NCBI RefSeq assembly: GCF_012275535.1 | Contig: NZ_JAAVTK010000004.1 | Location: 1 to 64,000, forward strand | Source of the DNA: Hymenobacter artigasi | GTDB lineage: Bacteria > Bacteroidota > Bacteroidia > Cytophagales > Hymenobacteraceae | Direction of reading: 5' to 3' | DNA length: 64,000 nt | Shown here: in pieces, positions 32,046 to 41,197 of the stretch | Position numbering within the stretch: position 1 is the first letter of the stretch | Layout of the letters: each line of letters starts with the position of its first letter | Notes under the pieces: generated by a model | The model's input: the letters and a program-made list of their open reading frames with translations, nothing else | Database searches by the model: none | What the model was told of the DNA's origin: nothing | Translations under genes and position numbers: made by a program

Positions 32046-34808
32046 ATGTCCCGAAAGCTTCTGGCGTTACTCACCACGCTGCTGTTGCTGCTCACGCTGG
32101 CCACGTACGTCTACTACCGGCGCACGCTGGCGGCCGTGCCCGTCGACCCCTACGCCCTGGTGCCCGACGATGCCGTGCTGGTCCTCAGCACCCACGACCA
32201 CCCCACGCTGGTGCGCCATCTGCAGGAAACCGAGCTATGGGACAACCTCACGGCCGTGCGCTACTTCCAGCAGGCGGCCGGCCACCTGGCCCTGGCCGAC
32301 AGCCTGGCCGGCGGCAACTCGCGCCGCCGCAACGGCCTGCTCAACCTGCTGGGCCGCAAGCTGGTCATCACCTCGGTGCACGTAACGGGGCCGGGCGAGT
32401 TCGACGTGCTCTACCAGGTGCCGCTGAGCCGCGTGAGCGAGTACCGGCAGGTGCGCGGCCTGCTCGAAACCCTGGGTCGTGACGCCCGCTACCGCCTCGC
32501 CACCCGCGACTACGAAGGCCAGGAGCTGACCGTACTCACCGAGCGGCGAAGCGAGCTGAGCCTCACCGTTTTCAATTACCGCAACCACCTGCTCATCAGC
32601 ACTAATGCCGGCCTGGTGGAAGCGGTGGTGCGCCGCCTGGCCCACCCCGATGCGCCCACCGTGCTGGCCAGCTTTGGCACCACCGATTTGCTGAAGCTGC
32701 GCGGCGTGGATGGCTCGCTGCTGATTAACTACCGCCGCCTGCCGCAGTTTCTCGACGTGCTGTTTCGGCGCGATGCCCACGGGCAGGTCGACCAGCTCGC
32801 CGGGCTGGTGTCGCAGGGCCTGCTGGGCCTGAAGCTGGATGGTAGCCGGGCGCAGCTCCAGGGGTTTTCGAACCCCGAAACGGCCCGGGGGGCGCTCCAG
32901 CAGCGCCTGAGCGGCCAGCCGGCGCAGCCCCTGCGGCTCAGCGAGTTCATCAGCACGCGCACGGCACTGCTGCTGCATCTGGCCGCCCAGCCGGCCCGCA
33001 CCTGGCCCCGGGCCGGCACGCCGTTGGTCGACTCGCTGGGGCGCAATGCCGCGCTGGACAGTTTGCGGGCCACTTTTGGGGGTGAGATGGCCATTGGCTA
33101 CCTGGCCGCCGTGGCGGCGGGCAGCCGGCCGGGGCGGCTGGCGCTGGTGCGCTGCCCGGCGCCGGCACGCACGGCCCAGTGGCTGGCCCGCCTGCGCCGC
33201 ATCGAGGGCAGCTCGCCCGCTTTCACCAAAGTGGGGCCTTACGAAATCCACCCTGTCGGCTTCACGGAGGCGGAGGTGCTGGGGCCGCTGCTGGCCCCGG
33301 CCCGCCCCGGCGCGGTAGAAGTGGCGGCCAGCGCCGGCGTGCTGGTGGGCAGCTACCTCGTGCTTTCTGATGAGCTGACCCTGAACGGCTACCTTGCCGA
33401 CGTGATGGCCGGCCGCACCTGGGCCCAGACCCCGGCCCAGGTATCTTTCCTGCAGGAAACACTGCCCCGCGCCCGCCTGAGCATTTTCGTGGATACGCGC
33501 AATAGCTGGAACGCCCTGCTGGGCGTACTCACCGAAGACCGCCGGGCCGGCCTGCTGCGCAACGAGGCCCTGTTCAAGCGTTTCCCGCAGTTCGCCTTCC
33601 AGCTGATGCCAGCCGAGAACGAGGCCGCGCCCGATGCCCAATATTATACCCAGCTGCTGCTGCGCCACCCCGACCTGGGCCCGGCCATCACGCAGGCCGG
33701 CGGCGCGGCGGCCAATGGCCGAGTGCTGGCTTTTCAGCACTCGTTGGTGGGAATGCCCACGGTGCTACCCGCGCTGGGCACCCGCATTCCGGCCGTGGTG
33801 GTGCAGGACTCGGCCGGTACGCTGCACTTCGTGAGCGCCGATAATGCGGTACTGTGGTCTGATACGCTGGCCGGGCCGGCCGTGGGCCAGGCGCTGCTGC
33901 CCAGTGGCGGCGGGGTGCCGGGCGGCCTGCTGCTGGGCGCGGGCCACCGCCTGCACCTGCTGGCCAACGACGGCCGCGAAGTGCTGCCCTTTCCCCTCAA
34001 CCTGCCCGATACCGTGCACATCGCCGCGCTGCTGGCTGCCCCCGCCGGCCCCGATGCGCCCGCCCGCCTACTGGCCCGCACTGCCGGCCACGAGCTGCGG
34101 CTGCTCGATGCCCGGGGCCACCTCTTCCCCGGCTGGCAGCCCAAGCGCCTCGATTTCCCGCTGGCCGGCGAGCCCGCGCTGCTTAGCGTGAGCGGGCGCG
34201 ATGTGGTGGTGGCCCCCCTCCAGAACGGCTACGTGTATGCCTTCGATGGCCAGGGCAACCTGTTCCCGGGCTTTCCGCTGAGCCTGGGGGCGCGGCTGGC
34301 CGGCAACCTGCTGGTGCAGGCCGGCACCACCCTGGGCCGCACCCACCTCACCGCCATGAACCAGCACGGCGAGCTGGTGACGTTCACGCTCAGCGGCGAC
34401 ATCCTGACCCGCCGCCGGGTGGCTACCTGGAGCCGCACCGCCCGCTTTCACTTGGTGCCCGATGCCCGGGGCCGCAGCTTCGTAGTTACCCGCGAAGATG
34501 GTAACCAGCTCGATGTGTATCTGCCCAATCAGGCGGCCCCGCTGCTCACCCAGCGCTTCGTAACCTCGGGCGAGATGCCGGTGCAGCTCTTCGATTTCAG
34601 CAATGGCCGGCGGCTGGTGGCCGTCACGGAGCCCGGCCCGGGCCAGGTGTACCTCTATAATGGCAAGGGCCGGCTGCTGGGCGATGCGCCGCTGCCCAGC
34701 ACCGGCACTGGTATAGGCCTCAGCTACGACGCCACCACGGATGCGTACCAGCTAGTCCGCATTGTGGGCCGTGAGCTGCGCCGCACCGAGCTGAAACTGG
34801 CGCAGTAA
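32046..34808 (+). CDS. Large DUF3352-type membrane-anchored protein
   Basis: 920 residues from the ATG at 32046. One N-terminal membrane helix (about 5-25), then a region typical of DUF3352 (ALVPDDAVLVLSTHDHPTLVRHL, FDVLYQVPLSR) to about residue 540. The C-terminal third has repeated blade-like strands (LHFVSADNAVLWSD, HELRLLDARGHLFPGW, YVYAFDGQGNLFPGFP) suggesting a beta-propeller. The protein would be anchored in the inner membrane with a large periplasmic part. Its role is not known; many Bacteroidota carry one copy. Confidence 0.83.
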   Translation: MSRKLLALLTTLLLLLTLATYVYYRRTLAAVPVDPYALVPDDAVLVLSTHDHPTLVRHLQETELWDNLTAVRYFQQAAGHLALADSLAGGNSRRRNGLLNLLGRKLVITSVHVTGPGEFDVLYQVPLSRVSEYRQVRGLLETLGRDARYRLATRDYEGQELTVLTERRSELSLTVFNYRNHLLISTNAGLVEAVVRRLAHPDAPTVLASFGTTDLLKLRGVDGSLLINYRRLPQFLDVLFRRDAHGQVDQLAGLVSQGLLGLKLDGSRAQLQGFSNPETARGALQQRLSGQPAQPLRLSEFISTRTALLLHLAAQPARTWPRAGTPLVDSLGRNAALDSLRATFGGEMAIGYLAAVAAGSRPGRLALVRCPAPARTAQWLARLRRIEGSSPAFTKVGPYEIHPVGFTEAEVLGPLLAPARPGAVEVAASAGVLVGSYLVLSDELTLNGYLADVMAGRTWAQTPAQVSFLQETLPRARLSIFVDTRNSWNALLGVLTEDRRAGLLRNEALFKRFPQFAFQLMPAENEAAPDAQYYTQLLLRHPDLGPAITQAGGAAANGRVLAFQHSLVGMPTVLPALGTRIPAVVVQDSAGTLHFVSADNAVLWSDTLAGPAVGQALLPSGGGVPGGLLLGAGHRLHLLANDGREVLPFPLNLPDTVHIAALLAAPAGPDAPARLLARTAGHELRLLDARGHLFPGWQPKRLDFPLAGEPALLSVSGRDVVVAPLQNGYVYAFDGQGNLFPGFPLSLGARLAGNLLVQAGTTLGRTHLTAMNQHGELVTFTLSGDILTRRRVATWSRTARFHLVPDARGRSFVVTREDGNQLDVYLPNQAAPLLTQRFVTSGEMPVQLFDFSNGRRLVAVTEPGPGQVYLYNGKGRLLGDAPLPSTGTGIGLSYDATTDAYQLVRIVGRELRRTELKLAQ

Positions 34809-35007
34809 GTGAGTTGGTGGAATGGCTGGTTGGTGGGTTGATGGAATGGCGGGTTCACATGGTATAAAGCCTTTGTGCTGAGCGCAGTCGGGGTATCTCT
34901 ATCGCAGCAATAATCCAATCAGGGAGGTAATCCAATCACAAGGAGCAGCTACTCGGTAGCGATGCTTCGGCTGCGCTCAACAGGACGTTTTGGTAAATAA
35001 AAAAAGC

Positions 35008-36057
35008 ATGACTTCTTCCGCCCGCACCGGCCTCGTGGTCGGCAAGTTCTGGCCGCCGCACCGGGGCCACCAGCTGCTGCTTGAAACCGCTGCTGCCCAA
35101 GTCGCCGAGTTGTTGGTGCTGGTGTATGCCCGCCCGGATTCTGAAACGATGCCCGCGCCCGTGCGCGCCCAGTGGCTGCGCGAGCTGTATCGGGGCGATA
35201 AGCTGGCCGATGGGCCGCGCATTGGCCGTACGCCATTGCGCATCTTCGCCCTCACCGCCGAGGCCGACGGGGTACCGCCCGACGCCGCCGACTATACCAC
35301 CCAGCGCGAGTTTGTGCGCCAGTGGCTGGCCCGGCAGGGCCTGGTAGTGGATGTGATTTTCAGCAGCGAGGACTACGGGCCGGGCTTCGCCGCGCATTTG
35401 GGCGTGGCCCATGTCGCCGTGGATAATGCCCGCCAGCTGGTGCCCGTATCGGGCACGCTGGTACGCAACAACCCGATGAAATATGCCCGTCACCTGCACC
35501 CATTGGTAGCCGCGCAGCTGGGCGTGGTGCCGCCCACTGAGGTGCCGCGCGTGGTATTTCTGGGAGCCGAAAGCAGCGGCAAATCGACATTGTGCGCGGC
35601 GCTGGCCGAGGCCTGCGCTACCGTGTGGGTGCCCGAATACGGCCGTACCCTGCACGAGCAGAAAAACGGTAACCTCGACTACGATGACCTGCTCTACATT
35701 GCCCGCCGCCACGCCGAGCTGGAGGACGAAGCTGCCGCCCAGGCCCACGGCGTGCTATTCTGCGATACCAACGCGGCCACCACGGCACTGTATTCCTACT
35801 ACTATTTCCATCGCTGCGACCCGGCCCTGCAAGCCATGGCGGCCGTGTGCGGGCAGCGCTATGCCCACACCTTCGTGTGCGCCCCCACCGTGCCCTTCGA
35901 GCAGGACGGTTGGCGCGGCCCCGAGGCACTCCGCAGCTTCCAGCACGGCATGATACTGATGCAGCTGGACTACTTCAACATTCCTTACACGCTGGTAGAG
36001 GGTACCGTGGCCGAGCGGGTAGCGCAGGTGCAGAGTCATTTAACATTTATCAATTAA
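35008..36057 (+). CDS. nadR: NadR-like bifunctional NMN adenylyltransferase / ribosylnicotinamide kinase
   Basis: 349 residues from the ATG at 35008 (a TTG at 34990 is also in frame). The N-terminal nucleotidyltransferase has GKFWPPHRGH (HxGH at 18-21) and PVSGTLVR, the ISxTxxR-type loop. The C-terminal kinase has a P-loop, GAESSGKST (186-194). The reactions are NMN + ATP to NAD and, for the kinase, nicotinamide riboside to NMN. There is no N-terminal DNA-binding domain, so it lacks the E. coli repressor function. The last residues (HLTFIN) and the stop lie in the left arm of the repeat at 36037. Confidence 0.85.
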   Translation: MTSSARTGLVVGKFWPPHRGHQLLLETAAAQVAELLVLVYARPDSETMPAPVRAQWLRELYRGDKLADGPRIGRTPLRIFALTAEADGVPPDAADYTTQREFVRQWLARQGLVVDVIFSSEDYGPGFAAHLGVAHVAVDNARQLVPVSGTLVRNNPMKYARHLHPLVAAQLGVVPPTEVPRVVFLGAESSGKSTLCAALAEACATVWVPEYGRTLHEQKNGNLDYDDLLYIARRHAELEDEAAAQAHGVLFCDTNAATTALYSYYYFHRCDPALQAMAAVCGQRYAHTFVCAPTVPFEQDGWRGPEALRSFQHGMILMQLDYFNIPYTLVEGTVAERVAQVQSHLTFIN

Positions 36058-36133
36058 CATTTAACAGCCGTTCAACGGGTCATTTCTGGCTCGTTGAACG
36101 GCTGTTTAAATGTTAATTGATAAATGTTAAATG
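36037..36133. repeat. 40-bp-arm inverted repeat (ATGTTAATTGATAAATGTTAAATG family)
   Basis: Left arm 36037-36076 and right arm 36093-36133 are reverse complements apart from one inserted base. The element contains the NadR-like stop codon and ends six bases before the corA stop. Its right arm is nearly identical to 56778-56820. Confidence 0.92.
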
Positions 36134-36138
36134 AAAAC

Positions 36139-37344
36139 CTACCTATTTGTCAGCCAGCCCTTGCGGTAGAAGTAGTAGAGCTGCATAGCCACCACGCCAA
36201 ACATCACCAGCAGCACCATGGGGTAGCCCCAGGGGCTGTAGAGCTCGGGCATGTTGCGGGGCAGCATGTGGCCGTGCTCGTCTACGTGCTGGAAGTTCAT
36301 GCCATAGAGGCCCACCACGAAGCTGAGGGGAATGAAAATGGTGCTGATGATGGTGAGCACCTTCATTACCTCGTTCATGCGGTTGCCCTGGTCCGACATA
36401 TACAGGTCGGTGAGCGAGGAGATGTTGTCGCGGTAGCTTTCGGCCAGGTCCAGGGCCTGAATGGCGTGGTCGTAGGCGTCGCGGTAGAACATTTTGAGGT
36501 TTTCGGGCATGATTTCCTCGGGCAGGCGCAGGATTTCCGCGATTTTGTCGCGCTCCGGGTACACCAGCCGACGGAAGCGCACCACATCCTTTTTAATGCG
36601 CAGGATGCGGTTGAGCAGGCGGCGCGGGCGCTGGTCGGCAAAAATGGCTTCCTCCAGGTCCTCGATGTAGTCGCCGATGGCGGCCATGGTGGGGTAGTAG
36701 TGGTCGAGCACCACGTCGGTGAGGGCGTAGGCCAGGTAGAGCACCGGCTGGCGACGCAGGTTGCTGAAATTGGCCCGGATGCGGGTGCGCAGCGAATCGA
36801 GGCAATCGTCGTAGTCGTCCTGAAACGTGAGCACGTAGTTCGGGCCGGTGAAGATGGAAAGCTGGTCGTCGTCGATTTCCAGGCTGCGGGTGAAATCGGT
36901 CATGCGCGACACCATGAACAGGCGGTTGTCGTCGAAAACGTCGATTTTGGCCCTTTGGTAATCGTTCAGCACATCTTCCATCTGCAGCGGGTGCAGGCCA
37001 AAATCCTGCATCATGCGCTCAATGAGAGGCAGGTTGCCGTAGCCGCGCACGTCAATCCAGTGCTTGAGCTCGGCGTGCTGGCGCAGCTGGTCGAGCAGCT
37101 CGTCGTAGCGGTCGGTGTATTCGGCTTCGGTGAAGTTGCCGTCGCTGTACGACATCAGAAACAGGCGCGGCTTGAGGGCCCCGGGGCGAATGTTGAGCGT
37201 GCCGGGGCGCTGGCCCACCTGCTGCTCGCGGGCCAGCCGGGTGGCCTCCCGGTCGGCGATGCTGTAAGGGGCGGTACCGGCGGGCTCGGTGAGCGCCGGC
37301 GAGCGGTTGGGCGCGGCCTGAGGAGAAGAGCTGAGAGGATTCAT
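36139..37344 (-). CDS. corA: CorA-family magnesium/cobalt transporter
   Basis: 401 residues from the ATG at 37344. The long N-terminal cytosolic funnel ends in two membrane helices: the first near ISTIFIPLSFVVGLYGMNF contains the signature GMN motif, the second is near MVLLVMFGVVAMQLYYFY, with the acidic loop between them (DEHGHM). The C-terminus is the basic YRKGWLTNR. CorA proteins form pentameric channels for Mg2+ uptake gated by cytosolic Mg2+. It is convergent with the NadR-like gene, the spacer being almost wholly a palindrome. Confidence 0.93.
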   Translation of the reverse strand: MNPLSSSPQAAPNRSPALTEPAGTAPYSIADREATRLAREQQVGQRPGTLNIRPGALKPRLFLMSYSDGNFTEAEYTDRYDELLDQLRQHAELKHWIDVRGYGNLPLIERMMQDFGLHPLQMEDVLNDYQRAKIDVFDDNRLFMVSRMTDFTRSLEIDDDQLSIFTGPNYVLTFQDDYDDCLDSLRTRIRANFSNLRRQPVLYLAYALTDVVLDHYYPTMAAIGDYIEDLEEAIFADQRPRRLLNRILRIKKDVVRFRRLVYPERDKIAEILRLPEEIMPENLKMFYRDAYDHAIQALDLAESYRDNISSLTDLYMSDQGNRMNEVMKVLTIISTIFIPLSFVVGLYGMNFQHVDEHGHMLPRNMPELYSPWGYPMVLLVMFGVVAMQLYYFYRKGWLTNR

Positions 37345-37478
37345 GCAGCAGGGAAGAAGCGAAAGCAAGGCGCAATTTCGGCCCTTACGCGTGGCGATGC
37401 GATGAAGATGTCTTCATTGGGCCGGCAGCAGGCATGTAAGCGAAGCGTAGGGCAGTGCCGGGCACTCATTCTGTGCCG

Positions 37479-37485
37479 TACTTTG
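37479..37485 (+). promoter_or_regulatory. -7-like element TACTTTG
   Basis: Lies 51 bases before the ATG at 37537 and 24 before the alternative TTG at 37510. The spacing supports either start. It is one base short of the TAnnTTTG consensus. Confidence 0.3.
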
Positions 37486-37536
37486 CCGGGAAAGCCACAC
37501 GTTTAAGCGTTGAAAAGTACGGATTCTCTGGTTGCA

Positions 37537-38526
37537 ATGGAAGCGGGTGCGATGGGCCGCGCGGCGGCGCTGGTCGTAGCCGTGGCCGAAAGCGGCCCCC
37601 TTGGCCCGGCCGAGCCCCGGCTGCCGCTGGCCTTCGAGTCGTTTCTGTACCTGCGGCCCGCGCACCAGGCCCTGCAGGCGGCGGCCGGCCCGGTGCTCAG
37701 CTTTTACCTCGAAGACCCCGCCGCCGGCCGCACCGTGGCGCAGCTGCACGTAGCCTTCGATGCAGCCACCGGCGCGGCCCACAGCCCCGCGCAGGCCCCT
37801 TTTGGCGGGGTGCAGCTGGCACCCGGCCTGTCGCTGGCCGCCCTGCACCTGTTGCTGGATGCCGCCGAAGCCGCGCTGCGCCAACGGGGTGTGCGCCGGC
37901 TGGCCCTGCGCGGCTACCCCTTTGCCTACGACCCCACCGGCGCCGCCACGCTGGCCGAGGCCCTGCGCCAGCGCCACTACCGCGTGGCCCTGGCCGAGCA
38001 GAACTACCACCTCGACCCCGCACTGCCCTACGAAGCCCACCTGCACCCTTCCGAGCGCCGCCGGCTGCACAAGTGCCGCCGGGCCGGCCTGCACTTCGAG
38101 CAGGAGCCGCCGTTTCTGCTGCCGGCGGCCTACGCCTTTATCCAGGCCTGCCGGCAGGAGCGGAGACAGGAGCTGTCGCTGCCCCTGGCGCGGGTGCAGG
38201 AGCTGTTTCGGTGCTTCCCAAAGGAGCATTTCCTGTTCTCGGTGCGCCAGGCCGATGGGGAGTGGGCGGCCCTCACCGTGGCCATTCAGGTGGATAAGCT
38301 GGTGCTGTATAATTTCTACCCGGCCAGCCCGCTGCGCTGCAATTCCTTCAGCCCCGTCGTGCTGCTGAATGAGGGCCTGCACGCCTTCGCCAAAGCCAGC
38401 GACATGGCGGTGCTCGACCTCGGCACTTCCACGCTGGATACCGGGCCTAATGCCTCGCTGCTGCGGTTCAAGCGGCATCTGGGCGGCGTGGCGGGGCTGC
38501 GGCTGAGCTGGGAGCGGGAGCTGTAG
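37537..38526 (+). CDS. Acyltransferase-like protein (GNAT/FemAB-like C-terminal half)
   Basis: 329 residues from the ATG at 37537; a TTG at 37510 would add nine. The first half has strand-helix patterns (FLYLRPAHQAL) and a helix around ALHLLLDAAEAALRQRGVRRLAL. The second half holds EAHLHPSERRRLHKCRRAG and a last block LDLGTSTLDTGPNASLLRFKRHLGG, which is characteristic of FemAB/GNAT-type peptidyl or acyl transferases used in surface-glycan clusters. The substrate is unknown. It shares orientation with the flippase and glycosyltransferase downstream, although a 32-bp repeat pair intervenes. Confidence 0.72.
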   Translation: MEAGAMGRAAALVVAVAESGPLGPAEPRLPLAFESFLYLRPAHQALQAAAGPVLSFYLEDPAAGRTVAQLHVAFDAATGAAHSPAQAPFGGVQLAPGLSLAALHLLLDAAEAALRQRGVRRLALRGYPFAYDPTGAATLAEALRQRHYRVALAEQNYHLDPALPYEAHLHPSERRRLHKCRRAGLHFEQEPPFLLPAAYAFIQACRQERRQELSLPLARVQELFRCFPKEHFLFSVRQADGEWAALTVAIQVDKLVLYNFYPASPLRCNSFSPVVLLNEGLHAFAKASDMAVLDLGTSTLDTGPNASLLRFKRHLGGVAGLRLSWEREL

Positions 38527-38540
38527 GGAGAAAAGTGAAG

Positions 38541-38729
38541 CGGAAACTCCCCTCCTTACCAAGGAGGGGACGTGGTCGCGAAGCGCGGCCACTGGGGTGG
38601 TGCCACCGGAGGGTAGCATCGGCATCAACTGAACGAAGCTGAGCCACACAGAACCCGTTCAACGCCTGCAACCGCCCCAGCCCGCGCTTCGCGCTGGCGT
38701 CCCCTCCTTGGTAAGGAGGGGAGTTTCCG
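38541..38729. repeat. Perfect 32-bp inverted repeat pair (CTCCCCTCCTTACCAAGGAGGGG)
   Basis: Arms 38541-38572 and 38698-38729 are exact reverse complements, and each arm is itself a short palindrome. The 125-base middle contains another inverted GCGAAGCGCGG pair. It sits 15 bases before the flippase ATG. Confidence 0.9.
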
Positions 38730-38743
38730 TTCTTTGCGCTCCT

Positions 38744-40015
38744 ATGCCCACTACTGCTCCCATTAAATCACCCATCCGGCACTTTGTGCGGGGCTCGCTG
38801 GGCACGGGCGTGGCGGTGGCGGCGCGGGCGGCGGGCTCGCTCATCGTCAACAAGCTGTTTGCTACTTATGCGCCGGCCGGCGGGCTCACCCTGCTGGCCC
38901 AGTTCCAGAACCTGATGGCCCTGCTCACCACCCTGCCGTACGATGGCGTGCAGGTGGGCCTGGTGAAGTACCTCGCGCCGCTGCGGCCGGGCAGTCCGCG
39001 CTACCGTGCCTGGCTGGGCGCGGCCACCGTGCTGAACGCGGCGGCGCTGCTGGCCGGGGGCGGGGTGCTGGCTGCGCGGGGCCTGCTGGGCTGGGGGTGG
39101 GGCAGCCTGGTGGTGTTCATGCTGGGTATTTCGTTGATTACCGGCCAGGCGCTGCTGGGCTCGGCGCTGCTGGCGGCGGGGCGGTTGCAGGCTTATATCG
39201 GCCTGTCGGTGACGCTGGCCGTGCTGGGCACTGCCGCCACGGCGGCCACGCTGCTGGGCGGCTGGCCGCTGCGGGTGGTGGTGCTGGCCTACCTGGTGGC
39301 GCAGGGCCTCACGCTGCTGCCGGCGCTGGGACTGGCGGCGCGGGCCGGGCTGCTGCGGCATCTGCGGCCGGCTGCGCCCGTCAGCCGCTTGGCGCTGCGC
39401 CGGCTCAGCCAGTTCCTGCTGATGGCCGTGAGCACGCTGCTCTTCGGCAAGGCCGTGGATTACGTGCTGCGCGATTACCTGCTGGCCACCTTCGGCCCGG
39501 CCCGCACCGATTTGTGGCAGGCTGTGGCCAAGCTCTCGGACAACTACACCATGGTATTTGGGGCGGTGATGAGCAGTGTCTTTTATCCCCGGCTGGCGGC
39601 TATGGCGGGCCAGCCGCTGGCGGCGCGGCGCTACCTGCGCGGTGTACTGGCGCTGCTGGCCCCGGTGCTGGCCGTGGGCCTGGGGCTGATATTCTGGTGC
39701 CGCGACTGGCTGCTGCCGCTGCTGTTTGCGCCCCGGCTGCTGGGGGCGCGGGAGTTTCTGGCCCCGCAGCTGCTCGGCGACTGGGCCAAGCTGCTGAGCT
39801 GGCTGTTCATTTTCCAGCTCACGGCCCGGGCGCGTACGGGGCCGTACGTGGCGGTGCAGGCGGGCTCGGCGGCGGTATTTGCGGTGCTGCTGGCGGTGCT
39901 GCTGCCGCGCCTGGGGCTGGCCGGAGCGGTGTGGGCGCACGCGGTGCGGTATGGGTTGCTGCTGCTGGCGTGCGGCACGCTGCACCTGATTAGTAATAAG
40001 GCTGAAGGGCGATAA
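38744..40015 (+). CDS. Wzx-like polysaccharide flippase (MOP/MATE superfamily)
   Basis: 423 residues from the ATG at 38744, with about twelve membrane helices. IRHFVRGSLGTGVAVAARAAGSLIVNKLFATYAPAGGL matches the N-terminus of O-antigen/teichuronic flippases, and RLSQFLLMAVSTLLFGKAVDYVLRDYLL sits at the start of the second half. It should move lipid-linked glycan units across the inner membrane. Neighbours are a GT2 enzyme and other surface-glycan proteins, consistent with a small polysaccharide locus. The N-terminal helix begins only a few residues after the repeat. Confidence 0.88.
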   Translation: MPTTAPIKSPIRHFVRGSLGTGVAVAARAAGSLIVNKLFATYAPAGGLTLLAQFQNLMALLTTLPYDGVQVGLVKYLAPLRPGSPRYRAWLGAATVLNAAALLAGGGVLAARGLLGWGWGSLVVFMLGISLITGQALLGSALLAAGRLQAYIGLSVTLAVLGTAATAATLLGGWPLRVVVLAYLVAQGLTLLPALGLAARAGLLRHLRPAAPVSRLALRRLSQFLLMAVSTLLFGKAVDYVLRDYLLATFGPARTDLWQAVAKLSDNYTMVFGAVMSSVFYPRLAAMAGQPLAARRYLRGVLALLAPVLAVGLGLIFWCRDWLLPLLFAPRLLGAREFLAPQLLGDWAKLLSWLFIFQLTARARTGPYVAVQAGSAAVFAVLLAVLLPRLGLAGAVWAHAVRYGLLLLACGTLHLISNKAEGR

Positions 40016-40095
40016 TTAGTCATTCATCAGTAATCAATTGACTGATTTTTAGATAGCTGCAATCTGAGTATTGGCTACTTATTACTGACTATTTA
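40013..40095. repeat. AT-rich palindrome, inverse relative of 18034-18104
   Basis: Contains AATTGACTGATTTTTAGATAGCTG, which matches the reverse complement of the 18 kb element with one mismatch over about 32 bases. It begins at the flippase stop codon. Confidence 0.72.
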
Positions 40096-40188
40096 CTTAA
40101 GACTTATGCGCCGATGTGCCGGCCAGCCATTGACTGCGTAAGTCCTTGGTGAATTAATCTTGTGCTCCCGTTTGCCGCCTGTCGTTTC

Positions 40189-41139
40189 ATGCCCAATTCC
40201 GCATCCTTCTTTCCTCATGCTCCATTAAGCGAAGCGCCCAGCGTCAGCATTATCGCGCTGTGCCACAACCACGCGCCGTTTCTGCGCGAGGCGCTCGATT
40301 CCATTCTGGCCCAGACCTACCCGCACCTGGAGGTATGGCTCGTGGACGATGCCAGCACCGACGGTAGCCCCGACATCCTGCGCGAATACGCCGCCCGCCA
40401 CCCCACCTGGCACCTGCTGCTGCTGCCCGAAAACGTGGGTAACTGCCGCGCCTTCAATACTGCCTTATTACAAAGCGAAGGTGAGCTCGTGATTGACTTC
40501 GCCACCGATGACGTGCTGCTGCCGGCGCGGGTGGCGCAGCAGGTAGCGCAGTTTCAGGCCGCCGACACAGTAGTAGGCATGGTGTATTCCAACTGCGAGC
40601 TCATTGACGAAGCCGGCCACTCGCTGGGCCTGCACCACCGGCCCAACGGCCCCAGCCAGCTGCGCCCCGCGCCCGCCAGCGGCTGGGTCTTTGCCGAAGT
40701 GCTGCGGCGCTACTTCATCAGCACGCCCACTATGATGATGCGCCGCGCCTGCCTCCAAAGCCTGGGTGGCTACGACGATACCCTGGCCTACGAGGACTTC
40801 GATTTCTGGGTGCGGGCCAGCCGCGACTGGCAATTTCTGTACCTCGACGAAGTGACCACCCGCAAGCGCAAGCACCCGCGCAGCATGAGCGCCAAGGCCT
40901 ACCAGCGCCACGACCCCTACCTGGCCTCCACCATCCGCGTCTGCACCAAAGCCCTGGCCCTGGCCCGCACCCCCGCCGAGCGTGCCGCCCTGGCCGTACG
41001 CCTGCGCTGGGAGCTGCGCCAGGCCGTGCGCCGCCACCGCTACGCCGAAGCGCGTGCCCTGAGCCAGCTGCTGGGCCAAACCACCCGCCTCACGCTCCTC
41101 GACCGCGCATTGGCCGCGTGGAGTAAGCTGTTGGAGTAG
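40189..41139 (+). CDS. GT2 glycosyltransferase
   Basis: 316 residues from the ATG at 40189. VSIIALCHNHAPFLREALDSI and WLVDDASTDGS are the nucleotide-sugar-binding motifs, DFATDDVLLP gives the DxD-like metal site, and AYEDFDFWVRAS is the acceptor-side ED motif. No membrane segment. The enzyme is of the GT-A fold and acts on cytosolic lipid-linked glycan intermediates. Its place right after the flippase argues for a role in the same surface polysaccharide. Confidence 0.9.
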   Translation: MPNSASFFPHAPLSEAPSVSIIALCHNHAPFLREALDSILAQTYPHLEVWLVDDASTDGSPDILREYAARHPTWHLLLLPENVGNCRAFNTALLQSEGELVIDFATDDVLLPARVAQQVAQFQAADTVVGMVYSNCELIDEAGHSLGLHHRPNGPSQLRPAPASGWVFAEVLRRYFISTPTMMMRRACLQSLGGYDDTLAYEDFDFWVRASRDWQFLYLDEVTTRKRKHPRSMSAKAYQRHDPYLASTIRVCTKALALARTPAERAALAVRLRWELRQAVRRHRYAEARALSQLLGQTTRLTLLDRALAAWSKLLE

Positions 41140-41197
41140 ATTTCCTGTTAATTTTGACGACTCCAATCCCAACGTCTACCGCGAGCCCTACCCCGCC

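Noticed and set aside
36124..37506. Open frame of 460 codons on the plus strand opposite corA
   Set aside because: Low-complexity His/Val/Gln-rich translation, antisense to a clear CorA with the GMN motif.
38573..38697. Site-specific invertible promoter with a recombinase
   Set aside because: No recombinase gene is present in the window and no clear promoter is seen in the segment, so inversion is kept only as a hypothesis in the findings.
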